Shown: positions 20,501-24,513 of the stretch, one piece after another | How positions within the stretch are numbered: the stretch's first letter is position 1 | How the letters are laid out: each line of letters opens with the position of its first letter | DNA from: Candidatus Buchananbacteria bacterium | Lineage (GTDB): Bacteria; Patescibacteriota; Patescibacteriia; 2-01-FULL-39-33 | DNA length: 37,608 bases | Direction: 5' to 3' | NCBI GenBank assembly: GCA_903888345.1 | Contig: CAISTG010000002.1 | Span: 1 to 37,608 of the forward strand | Position numbers and translations under genes: made by a program | The notes under the pieces: model-generated | Told to the model about the DNA's origin: nothing | Database searches by the model: none | Seen by the model: only the letters and a program-made list of their open reading frames with translations

Positions 20501-23500
20501 GTTTTGAGTATAATCAACAACATTATAATAATGGTTGGTACTACCAGTAGTTAGGGCCATGTCACCATTAATTTCCAACTTATTAAGTGGGGTATTAGTA
20601 CCAATACCAACATAGCCAGTACTACTAACAAAGAGGGCTGACGCCGCAGAGGCAGTGGTGATATTTACAATAGCATTAGTTGAACTACCTTGGACATGTA
20701 ACCTGGCTGATGGTGAAGCAACACCGATACCCATATTTCCAGTAAACAAGACGTCACCATTACCCTTCCAAGTCTGAATGCCAGAGATTACTACTGAAGC
20801 ACCATTATCCGTTAACTTATCAACACGTAATGAGTCGGAAATATTAATATAGCGGAAGAACTGATTGCCAGCACTGTTGCCCGCTGTTTTCCAGTTAAGC
20901 GCACTCTCGGAGCCAGAGGCATACATGTTAATATAGGCTTGCGTTCCTTCAGCTTGAATAGTAGCCCAAGCAGCGCCTTGGTAGACATGTAAATTAGCCG
21001 AGGGGGTCGAAGTACCAATGCCAACTTTGCCAGTTGGCCCCATATACAACATCGACACGCCAGTCGATGAGACGACATTAATCGAAGGAATCCCAGCGGT
21101 CGTTTGCACATTCAACATCGCCACTTGAGAAGTCGTACCGACCGACAACATACTAGCTGTCGTCGTGGCCAAAGTTGTGGTACCGGCAAAAATATTAGTT
21201 CCAGTGGCAGTATTATTTGCACCAAGATTAAAATATGATGATGAAACGGCCATCCAGTAAGGATCAGTTTCGCTAACTAAGAAACCCAGAGAAGTTGTCG
21301 CGACCCAACGCGTCGAAGTGCCAGTGCTGATCAATACTTGCCCATTAGTGCCGATAGAATTAGTTGAATCCATTAAGTACCCGCCGATGTCTAAGCCGTT
21401 AGAGAAAGAGGCGTTGCCCCTCGCGTCAATAACAAAGATATTCTGATTGGTTGAAGTGGCGACTCGAAGTAAAGTGGTAGCGTTCGATGTGCCATAAATA
21501 TTTAAATTTGCGTTAGGAGTTGAAGTCCCGATGCCCACAAAAACAGCATCAGCACCAATACCACCTAAAGTTAACATATTGGATCCGCCAACTTTGGCGT
21601 TATAACCAATGGCTGTGGCATTGACAATACCAGTCGTTGAAGCGATATTGTTGTCTCGCGACGCACCAAAACCAATGAAGGTCGCGTTAGTATCGGTAAC
21701 AGAATTATAATTTGAAACGTTGTTAAGTCCAACGCCAGCCAAAGAACCAAATGCAGTCATACCATTAGTCGAAGAAGTGTAATACAGAGAAAAGAATCCG
21801 CTGGCGGTATTATTAAAGCCAGTAGAATTCGAGTTTAAGGAAAACGAGCCATTAGCCGTATTTTGATAACCGCTAGTGTTTTGAAGCAAAGCATAAAAAC
21901 CGTTGGCAGTATTATTACCACCAGCAGTGTTTGATCCCATAGCTAAATAGCCACTGGCAGTGTTCTGGAGTCCGGTAGAATTTACTGCCAAAGCTTGATT
22001 ACCAATTGCCGTGTTAGCCCCACCGACCATAGTTAAATTACCAGCGTTACCAAAGAAATAGTTACTCAGGGTTGTCGAAGCTAAAACTAAATTAGCACCA
22101 TTATATTTCAAGGTTGAACTCGCCATCATATTAACGTTACCGATAATCATTCCGATAGAGGTCGAGGCTAAGGTTGTGGTGCCCGTGAAAGTATTAGTAC
22201 CAGTAGCATTATTATTTGTACCTAATTTGAAATATGAAGAGGAGGCAGCTAACCAAATTGGATCGGTTTCAGTAACCGTCAAAGCTGTTGAGGAAACCCA
22301 GAGCGTTGAAGTTCCAGTACTGATCAAAACTTGGCCATTAATGCCAATGGCGTTCGTGGAATCTTTAAAATAACCACCGACCGCCAATCCATTAGTGAGA
22401 GAAACATTACCATTAGAATCAATAACGAAAATATTTTGATTAGTAGAAGTAGCGACACGTAAGAGAGTTGAAGTGGTTCCAAAAACGTTTAATTGCGCAT
22501 TGGGAGTAGAAGTGCCAATACCAATATTGCCACTCACTGCAACAAACAACATTGAGGCTCCAGTCGAGGAAACGACATTAAGTGCTGGCAATGAAGTGGT
22601 GGCCTGCACCGTCAAAGTAGCGCTGGCCGTAGTAGTGCCAACGCCCACCCCAAAACTAGATAAATCACCATTACCATTGGAAACTCCAGTGACTGATAAA
22701 ATTGGATTACCAGCGAGGTTGGCGGTATAAGAAACTGGTACGCCATTACTGGTTGAAGCCGTCAGCGGCATATCGGTCCAAGTAACAACACCCGAATCAG
22801 TCGGGAAAGAAATCGCACCGATTTCCATATTATCAATTGAAGTAACACCGGACGAAGAACTGTAAGTCAAGGCACCATTACCAACAACAAAATCATTGTA
22901 AATAGTAGTGGTACTGTTCGGCATCGAGACTGAACCAATACCAACATTTCCCTGACTCAAATCGCCGGTAATCAGATTGCCGATATTCAGCGAATTTGCG
23001 GTGGTGGTGGCAGCCGTTAATATTCCATTGCCAATAATAATATTGTTATAACCATTGATTAAATTACTGCCCGCGGCATTGCCAATGGCGATGTTGTTGT
23101 AACCAACCGTTAAGCCAGCTAATGATGAGGTACCAAAAGCCAAGTTGCCGTAGCCAGAAGTAACGGCAGTTAAAGCGCTATTACCAAAAGCCAGATTACT
23201 GCTACCACTAGTAACCAGGGTTAAAGTACTGGAACCAATGCCCAGGTTATCCATCCCCGTCATGCTCAAATTGCCAGCATTACCAAAAAAGAAATTGCTC
23301 AGCGTCGTTGACGCATAAGCTAAGTTAACGCCGTTATATTTATAATAACTACCCAATGAAAGATTCGTATCGCCATAAATATCCAATTTGAAAGCTGGGG
23401 CATTAGTACCAATTCCTACATTACCACTACCGGAGACTGCCAAGAGTGAAGCGCCCGTCGAAGAAGTTATGAGCAAGGCCGGAACACCCGCACCACCCTG

Positions 23501-24367
23501 TACATTAAGCATGGCGGTAATGGAAGAAGTTCCGACGGATAAGCGACTGATCGAAGTAGTCGCTAAGGTGGTGGTTCCAATACCCACTAAGTTGGTAGAG
23601 GTAACATTGGTTCCGGTCAGATTAGTAAAAATTCCCGTAAACGCATTCAAGGTCGTAGCGAATAAATTCGTTGTCGTAGCATTCGTGGTCGTCGAATTCG
23701 TCGCCGTTAGATTGGTAATCGTAGCAAACGTGGCCGTTAAATTATTAAAAAACGCCGAAAAAGCGTTGAGAATTGAGGCAAAAAAGTTAGTGGAAGTGGC
23801 GCGCGTCATCGACGCATTTTGCGCGAAGAAATTGGTCGAGGTTAGATTGGTAATCGTCGCTTGCGCGTTATCAAGATCCGAGCGTAATAAAGAAGTCGAA
23901 CCGACACCGCCAACCGTGCCAGCGTCGTTAGCATAAAGAGCGGCTGGAACCGCGCCAAGTTTTTTTCGTGGCGAGAGCACTACTGGGGTCGTGGTACCGA
24001 TAGAAACCTCCAAATAAAGCGGCTGATTAAAAAAAGAAACTGTTGTCGGCAAGGGATTAACCTCACCCAACATGACCGAAAATAAGCCATTAGTTAACGA
24101 AACTTTATTGGCGCCAGTACGTGTTTCCGTCCAGAGAGCGGCGCCACCAGTGGAACTAGCATAAAGCTTGAATTCCATGGCATAAGCACCATCATCAGCC
24201 ACGACATTGGAATGTGTTGTGAGTTTTCCTTGGTAGTTGATTTGCGGATTAAAGGCCGCTTGAGCAAAAGTTGATAAAAAACAAAAAACACCTAGTATTG
24301 TGACAAAAACAACACTAGCCGTGGCCCCGATTAGCCGGTTTCTTTTTTTGTTTTTAGTTACTTCCAT
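5489..24367 (-). CDS. 6292-aa repetitive surface fibre/adhesin with S74 chaperone domain
   Basis: One unbroken 18.9-kb frame. Order: membrane/signal segment (about 13-37, ending AQAAF); INYQGKL N-terminal domain (about 42-145, ending PRKKLGAVPAALYA); an Asn/Thr 'TNLT' stalk (about 160-260); a long body with eleven LLRVATSTNQNIFVID cassettes linked by VGIGTSTP motifs and separated by unique modules; NTAxG head repeats in three clusters; an S74 domain with the S-x-R-x-x-K motif at Ser5964/Lys5969; a heptad-like helix; an H-type-lectin-like domain (about 6124-6193); and a Pro/Thr/Ser tail ending in a dispersed-repeat peptide. S74 domains trimerise fibres and self-cleave before the Ser (family knowledge from endosialidase tailspikes). 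I noticed no Cys outside the signal segment. A secreted trimeric adhesin or fibre is inferred; the ligand is unknown. Confidence 0.9.
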   Translation of the reverse strand: MEVTKNKKRNRLIGATASVVFVTILGVFCFLSTFAQAAFNPQINYQGKLTTHSNVVADDGAYAMEFKLYASSTGGAALWTETRTGANKVSLTNGLFSVMLGEVNPLPTTVSFFNQPLYLEVSIGTTTPVVLSPRKKLGAVPAALYANDAGTVGGVGSTSLLRSDLDNAQATITNLTSTNFFAQNASMTRATSTNFFASILNAFSAFFNNLTATFATITNLTATNSTTTNATTTNLFATTLNAFTGIFTNLTGTNVTSTNLVGIGTTTLATTSISRLSVGTSSITAMLNVQGGAGVPALLITSSTGASLLAVSGSGNVGIGTNAPAFKLDIYGDTNLSLGSYYKYNGVNLAYASTTLSNFFFGNAGNLSMTGMDNLGIGSSTLTLVTSGSSNLAFGNSALTAVTSGYGNLAFGTSSLAGLTVGYNNIAIGNAAGSNLINGYNNIIIGNGILTAATTTANSLNIGNLITGDLSQGNVGIGSVSMPNSTTTIYNDFVVGNGALTYSSSSGVTSIDNMEIGAISFPTDSGVVTWTDMPLTASTSNGVPVSYTANLAGNPILSVTGVSNGNGDLSSFGVGVGTTTASATLTVQATTSLPALNVVSSTGASMLFVAVSGNIGIGTSTPNAQLNVFGTTSTLLRVATSTNQNIFVIDSNGNVSLTNGLAVGGYFKDSTNAIGINGQVLISTGTSTLWVSSTALTVTETDPIWLAASSSYFKLGTNNNATGTNTFTGTTTLASTSIGMIIGNVNMMASSTLKYNGANLVLASTTLSNYFFGNAGNLTMVGGANTAIGNQALAVNSTGLQNTASGYLAMGSNTAGGNNTANGFYALLQNTSGYQNTANGSFSLNSNSTGFNNTASGFFSLYYTSSTNGMTAFGSLAGVGLNNVSNYNSVTDTNATFIGFGASRDNNIASTTGIVNATAIGYNAKVGGSNMLTLGGIGADAVFVGIGTSTPNANLNIYGTSNATTLLRVATSTNQNIFVIDARGNASFSNGLDIGGYLMDSTNSIGTNGQVLISTGTSTRWVATTSLGFLVSETDPYWMAVSSSYFNLGANNTATGTNIFAGTTTLATTTASMLSVGTTSQVAMLNVQTTAGIPSINVVSSTGVSMLYMGPTGKVGIGTSTPSANLHVYQGAAWATIQAEGTQAYINMYASGSESALNWKTAGNSAGNQFFRYINISDSLRVDKLTDNGASVVISGIQTWKGNGDVLFTGNMGIGVASPSARLHVQGSSTNAIVNITTASAASALFVSSTGYVGIGTNTPLNKLEINGDMALTTGSTNHYYNVVDYTQNISSITGTGIISLPKFGSQTMLQIRISGYDYTSRGAWEILIGGYNFSDHNWYNSSIKYYGTPPFNQVRLANNSSTDLILLGNTSTTWAYPKFTVNEVIAGHTSITGWGTGWTTNISSTEPTLYNAVALNPKTFEDANGNFGIGTTTPNARLQVTNAAGTGNLLVLASSSNTALLTVNSNGYLSMGTTSAGSLLTLQTAAGTSALNIASSTGASMLYVAPSGNVGIGNSSARNQLTIGTIGSIGSDLDSNSALLVSQGSNTYALSFYKAGAVVGTEATIALGNQQAGGVAIPYAIIGDVIEDATGNAASGSFFIRTRRSGSIVEAVRVLSSGFVGVGTTTPNSLFNIFGTTSTLLRVATSTNQNIFVIDANGNASFSNGLDIGGYLMDSTNSIGTNGQVLISTGTSTRWVATTSLGFLVSETDPYWMSASSSYFKLGANNIATGTNAFTGTTTLATTTASMLSVGTTSQSSMFNIQGAVGVASLNITSSTGASLLTIAANGNVGIGTANPSVKLDVSGSEFVAYNVGNRFSSGIATPNGTYKNVFYNNSDTDAGRLALFNDVTGATGSVASPMTFKLTSTGDMTDGFGPGFLYAIEDNAGVENFIARTSAVRNGSDSIGKFQIDVSNDGTWGASATKLTVLSTGQIGIGTSTPGAMLSVQGTSTTPLLSVVTSSTASALYVAANGNVGVGTTSSIAKFSVMGTAGSNPIFDFVSSTGDSLAKMNANGQMYLYGTNFPQLTIDSAQHASIYLDRGGTGYTNQFRFLTAGAEKWRFGETDTTENLTYTYFNGNWVDALTLQYNTGNIGIGNNTPNAKLSIFGTTTDTLVRVATSTNQNIFVIDSSGNVTISNGLDIGGYLMDSTNSVGTNGQVLISTGTSTRWVASTTFGFLTTSTGLTTANFATNTISQWVNDAGYITSSIFATNNTWTGTNTFATATASRLAVGTTSQVSMLNIQGASGVSALNITSSTGASLLTILSNGNVGIGTSSPTNRLEVAGNTYLGGNLTVTGSGTFAGALSGSNLKQIQYSFAVPAAAGDAIGFATVTNSDFSSNVEIWLTIHSGGYAQSKRYIVPVQYNGTAGVWQKALPISTTGAYSGNDAEIDVMISGQIAAFRLRRTAGATAGTASITLAIGGDPAGTTVAASTTVFTAPSVTVNYAPTSLTMKNGRTGINNDAPTAYLDILGTTEQLRVGYDAANYLSATIGSTGLTTFNTIGTAPNFAFLGGNVGIGTSTPNAYLNVYGSSSAVTLLRVATSTNQNIFVIDASGNVSLSNGLAVGGYFKDSTNAIGNNGQILISTGTSTRWVATTSLGFLVSETDPYWMAASSSYFKLGANNTATGTNAFTGTTTLATTTASMLSIGTSSQSSMLNIQGASGVSALNITSSTGASMLYMTPNGNIGIGTTSPSSMLTLGNSGNSSGVITLNGISTNYGMVNQSIQNVMNGNNSMLYFNQVTGSAFTPNTVRFNGPNTGIESVNSNDYLGLRFMETYSTGFVGLVSTGAANGSVPANGWMMSMAFANNGKVGSVVPLTSLAAPTWRNVLDDGSGNMTITGNVGVGTSTPNANLNVFGTTNTLLRVATSTNQNIFVIDANGNASLSNGLSLGGYLKDSTNSTGVNGQILISTGTSTMWVSTTTLGYLTNYNSSTAQAVFAGVSSTNVTTTNLVVNSKLGIGTSTPTSQLHIFNPVYTGTPMVLLQGQNPSITQSIERDGGGVAFTAFDLNAKNTTTGLSADFGQIGVYGSLNSGVTAPSLLYMFFGAETDASYSTNTFRLYPNKTAYFDGNVGVGVLSPTVKLDVGGTASSTGLQVNGNGTITGNLGVTGMVTGSNLAVTNWNNVYNSWNASSSQWQTFWNVSNTVPYLSVNNTFTGINTFATTTATRLSVGTSSVTSMVNIQGAPGVSALNITSSTGASMVTVAANGNVGIGTASPSQPLEVNGRILSKEYNINNGYGTGEFRADSLNVRFGAIGALDFALNSQANVGIGIDTANVSTTRYFSIFANNYYARDAVELFRVQENGLVGIGTSTPNAYLTVFGTSSLATTLLRVATSTNQNIFVIDANGNATFSNGLDIGGYLMDSTNSIGTNGQILISTGTSTRWVATTSLGFLVSETDPYWMAASSSYFKLGANNTATGTNAFTGTTTLATTTASMLSIGTSSQSSMLNIQGAPGISALNISSSTGASMLYVAPNGNLGIGITTPASRLAIYSGDDKDTGPIINLGGSGVNQVESGRLRFTETNMAASPYYQGAFIHYNGSINTLNIGVHDTADAVQGSDVNAISIVRSSAYVGIGVLSPTVRLEVAGTASSTGLQVNGNGTITGNLGVTGTVTGSNLAVTNWNNVYASWNASSSQWQAFWNVSNTVPYLSVNNTFTGSNTFSGTTTLATTTASRVSIGTSSALSMLNIQGASGISTLNITSSTGSSTFAVAANGFVGIGTNAPTSALHIVTNSGQSSVDAMTLEAPFTGGSYVGILFKTAGTPYNMARISATANSELGGYRGLAFSVSNGAANPYEAVRISGTGNLGIGTSSPSAKLTVIGTTTDTLLRVATSTNQNIFVIDASGNVAISNGLDIGGYLMDSTNSIGTNGQVLISTGTSTKWVATTSFGFLTTSTGLTTANFSTNTISQWVNDAGYITSSIFATNNTWTGTNSFATETAARLSVGTTSVASMLNIQGASGVSALSITSSTGASMLYMAPNGFIGIGTSTPAVALDVNGGFKAIDTTSNIPFIFGEQGGVNRLRLYSSGPSIRFLDSGNSYANMGIGGLSIGNFATVSPTQNGIIVSGSVVIGTSTSWAKLSVQNAYGATQALFDVVTTTSATFATSSIFYVGSNGNVGIGTTTPSQKFVVNGNASINGTLTVASTTYIGDAGTGISFEKRYFAEATMATSLPVTLMKFNSSAANSVMNVGSMVGGISNGLYIAEPHTGSDRFPDLRFVGDGYAYGGDISYVAGIEFNTSTRRMEFDSYNGYNFGVSNSTSSNAFIINSDATTTGNFVASGNLTTGGTLKVASLNGLLLGTNGVVTAVSTSSLGLTVSAFATSSISQWVNNSGYITASALTPYLTTTTAAATYQLIGNYLTNYNSSTALAVFSGVSSTNVTTTNLVATGQTTLATTTSGRLSVGTTSATSMLNIQGASGVSALNITSSTGASMLYMAPNGYVGVGTTTPAVKFSVVDSGASNSTQIMNIKGGRTQSLSLYDDTFQSNGGGFYFNWYGQDTFFATNGVDVIKANGTIGIGTTTPNAKLSIFGTTTDTLLRVATSTNQNIFVIDANGNASFSNGLSLGGYFKDSTNSTGTNGQVLISTGTSTQWVSTSSLGITGGSGLAATAFTASGTGLTITTTTNSVQYGWTNPGYVSNYNSSTALALFSGVSSTNTTSTNLTVTGLTTLATTTASKLSVGTTSAIAMVNIQAAAGVYALNITSSTGASLLNIDNNGSVNVGAATQPADAYGPYSLYVVGPDAKNVFSIGNTAQTARASMFISAGSATAAVQFGTVTTNKFGLFTNNNSPQLTLSTNGGTAIGFTGYNNVSAPAEGLIVKGAGGFGTSTPNAFLHVYGSSSAIALLRVATSTNPNIFVVDGNGDVSMTGNLNMIGLTGNIITTSSIKLAIQDLDTRLYNQQNTTKEMTGFPNRTDTSLAFFDNTRAFQITGTNFKVYSSGKEYIKSSEVITIPNVTGLYFIYYDKTTAALSTSTTFWTLTDGTIPIVTIYWNATIQKGIMADERHGLTMDGATHAYLHSTVGTRYQSGLTGTFDNNRATTTAGVIWDEDIDLSIAQQVQFPVLYKIGTGWQFTAAQNAYYILQASNVLYNLGGTSTSTVGNNNYVAYWIVATDNVANPVVAIMGQSVDGSIANARTNNTWESLSFGTLPFSEMKVLYRVILRQVGGAAVYQEVQDLRSVSNLPSGTYVASSHGALSGLLNDDHTQYALLAGRDTGQSLFGGNASGTNLVIQGNSVDYGVVAVQPNGGAVNVGTTTSITAGSYIFNIASTTGANYLSVLKSGYVGVGTSTPNAYLNIYGASSATTLLRVATSTNQNIFVIDNSGNVTISNGLAIGGYLKDSTNAAGTTGQILMSTGTSTKWVSTSTLGMIGGSSSSTNYWADSGTALSPIDSSRGLTIGGDINMATGTALKYNGVVLAYASTSKLNYFYGGAGNMTMTGIQNLGFGQYSLSVNTTGHDNIGFGISSLLSNKTGNYNVANGNFSLYGNVSGSFNNASGYMSLKFGSTTEGLTALGAFAGTGIGGTVSDYNSVIDTNSTFIGYGASRDSNNASTTSLTNATAIGYNAKVSGSNMMALGGTGADAVFVGIGTSGPSEKLTVADGNIYSYNAINYGGLDYSTAFQTSYGYFDEAMATDTVASVNGYSDNGVGVRGEGLVGVNGYGAAVGVMGMATNDFSISGLFVNNANNGYAIFASSTNYGIYSAFGQNYFGGTTTMPFDSKIGDVAGSNYMTVENMPFSGTYANGSLPLIKFNSQFPGDSTVGAVDRSLIIAASGSVLPSLAFAAENFADTGNVGKIIYNTNNNSMIIGDITGIGSVNPVDLVIANGNLNIKGASTSPLITVGDDIGNTLAINHMSLGLALEGHTTALAGQSIPDVSMVAVKNGLAIINDASSSIYEALGSSDTVGLSFADASFVTSADITFEDQSGHLKLRSNYIELDSGNGVLVTDLGTNGTVYSYNGILTNVDPSSRTYKDNIASTTLNVDALLGLQIKSYDWKATGQSDFGLIAEEVKAALPELYMENGTNKGYRADHLPFYLLQIAQNQNAEIKELTSRLNEVSTSTASNNTTLTVYSNNNSFSNLTVSTASSFYGTMTVFGEAGFEAKVTFKNDVEIQGKLYLDKDQLGTVMIPAGTTTIEVKFDKPYNSVPKVLLNLNLSTSSIFARYAVTKKSTSSFWIIIDAPVADDLYFDWVALGQRETVIDYSASSTDNTFENLVNAPLEGSGASGAETTATSSATEQSEGVVTTTTEIPTSTPDASETPATPETPAVPAAASVVTETAGSDSGSSLPTGQAGPE
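7620..8090 (-). repeat. trimeric-adhesin-like head repeats, cluster 3 of the giant protein
   Basis: Coding repeats of the form NxGxGxxSLxxNTTGxxN (for example LGFGQYSLSVNTTGHDN). They end in the NATAIGYNAKVSGSNM block, which also occurs in cluster 2 and in the 2496-residue protein. The pattern resembles YadA/Hia-type left-handed beta-roll heads. Edges are approximate. Confidence 0.7.
8720..9700 (-). other. phage-tail-like module inside the giant protein
   Basis: Residues about 4890-5216 break the cassette pattern. They read as a globular beta-rich domain (FKVYSSGKEYIKSSEVITIPN, LYFIYYD, VYQEVQDLRSV) ending in HGALSGLLNDDHTQYALLAG. The DDHTQY-x-L-L-A-G motif is one I know from phage tail and baseplate-associated proteins. 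The origin is inferred from the motif only. Confidence 0.5.
19233..19393 (-). repeat. 161-bp block almost identical to 21258-21418
   Basis: Aligned without gaps at an offset of 2025 bp (675 codons), the two blocks match at 159 of 161 positions by eye, including silent positions, while other copies of the same cassette differ widely at the DNA level. This points to recent duplication or gene conversion inside the giant gene. Confidence 0.8.
21540..22080 (-). repeat. trimeric-adhesin-like head repeats, cluster 2 of the giant protein
   Basis: About seven units such as NTASGYLAMGSNTAGGN and NTANGFYALLQNTSGYQ, then the NATAIGYNAKVGGSNM block. Same type as the clusters at 7620-8090 and 23021-23290. 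Edges are approximate. Confidence 0.75.
23021..23290 (-). repeat. trimeric-adhesin-like head repeats, cluster 1 of the giant protein
   Basis: Five degenerate units (LGIGSSTLTLVTSGSSN, LAFGNSALTAVTSGYGN, LAFGTSSLAGLTVGYNN and so on) near residues 360-450. They are the most N-terminal head-like cluster of the protein. Confidence 0.65.
23590..23890 (-). repeat. Asn/Thr-rich TNLTxTN stalk repeat
   Basis: Low-complexity coding repeat of about 100 residues (ITNLTSTNFFAQN, ATSTNFFASILNAF, ITNLTATNSTTTN, TNLTGTNVTSTN), lying between the N-terminal domain and the first cassette. At the DNA level it shows as recurring GTTGGT/GTTAGAT/GCGTT words. It is probably an extended shaft of a fibre (inference). 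Confidence 0.6.
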
Positions 24368-24453
24368 TAAGAGTTCGGCAAATATTAGTAAATAATTTTT
24401 TTTGCCTAAATTTTAATAAAAAAATAATGCTTTTTTACTAAATTTCTATCTTT

Positions 24454-24500
24454 ATTATAACACAAAACCAGCTATAAATCATAGCTGGTTTTGTGGATAA
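24454..24500 (-). promoter_or_regulatory. promoter of the giant gene: TTATCCACA box plus extended -10
   Basis: On the minus strand TGTTATAAT (24454-24462) is a perfect extended -10 element. Transcription would begin near 24447, about 80 nt before the ATG. TTATCCACA (24492-24500), a perfect DnaA-box sequence, lies 32 bp upstream of the TATAAT. The same pair of elements precedes the two other surface transcription units. No good -35 is present. Confidence 0.6.
24461..24495 (-). terminator. 15-bp perfect hairpin after the Cys-repeat/FN3 gene
   Basis: CACAAAACCAGCTAT (24461-24475) and its exact reverse complement (24481-24495) enclose a 5-nt loop. It lies 19 bp past the stop of the 541-aa gene, as expected for a terminator, but on the minus strand it is followed by TTATAATAAAG rather than a clean T run. 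It also lies between, and overlaps, the TTATCCACA box and extended -10 of the giant gene, so it may act as an operator dyad. Confidence 0.6.
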
Positions 24501-24513
24501 CTTTTTAATTATT

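Larger units (their letters stand above)
8411..22459 (-). repeat. eleven in-frame copies of the RVATSTNQNIFVID cassette
   Basis: The 14-codon core lies at 8411-8452, 9791-9832 (variant NPNIFVVD), 10715-10756, 12842-12883, 14339-14380, 15740-15781, 16715-16756, 17984-18025, 19400-19441, 21425-21466 and 22418-22459. Ten copies encode the same core peptide although their DNA differs at many third positions. Each core is normally followed by GNxxxSNGLxxGGY, DSTN, GQVLISTGTST and then an ETDPYW or TTANF segment. Spacing varies from about 0.92 to 2.1 kb because unique modules sit between cassettes. Confidence 0.9.

Noticed and set aside
8411-22459. CRISPR-like array suggested by regularly recurring 40-50 bp words
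   Set aside because: The repeats are in frame, vary at third positions, are 0.9-2.1 kb apart and lie inside one open reading frame, so they are protein repeats.
23388-23936. Plus-strand 182-aa ORF opposite the giant gene
   Set aside because: It is a low-complexity Val/Lys-rich shadow of the TNLT repeat. All plus-strand ORFs over the two fibre genes follow the repeats and have no start signals.
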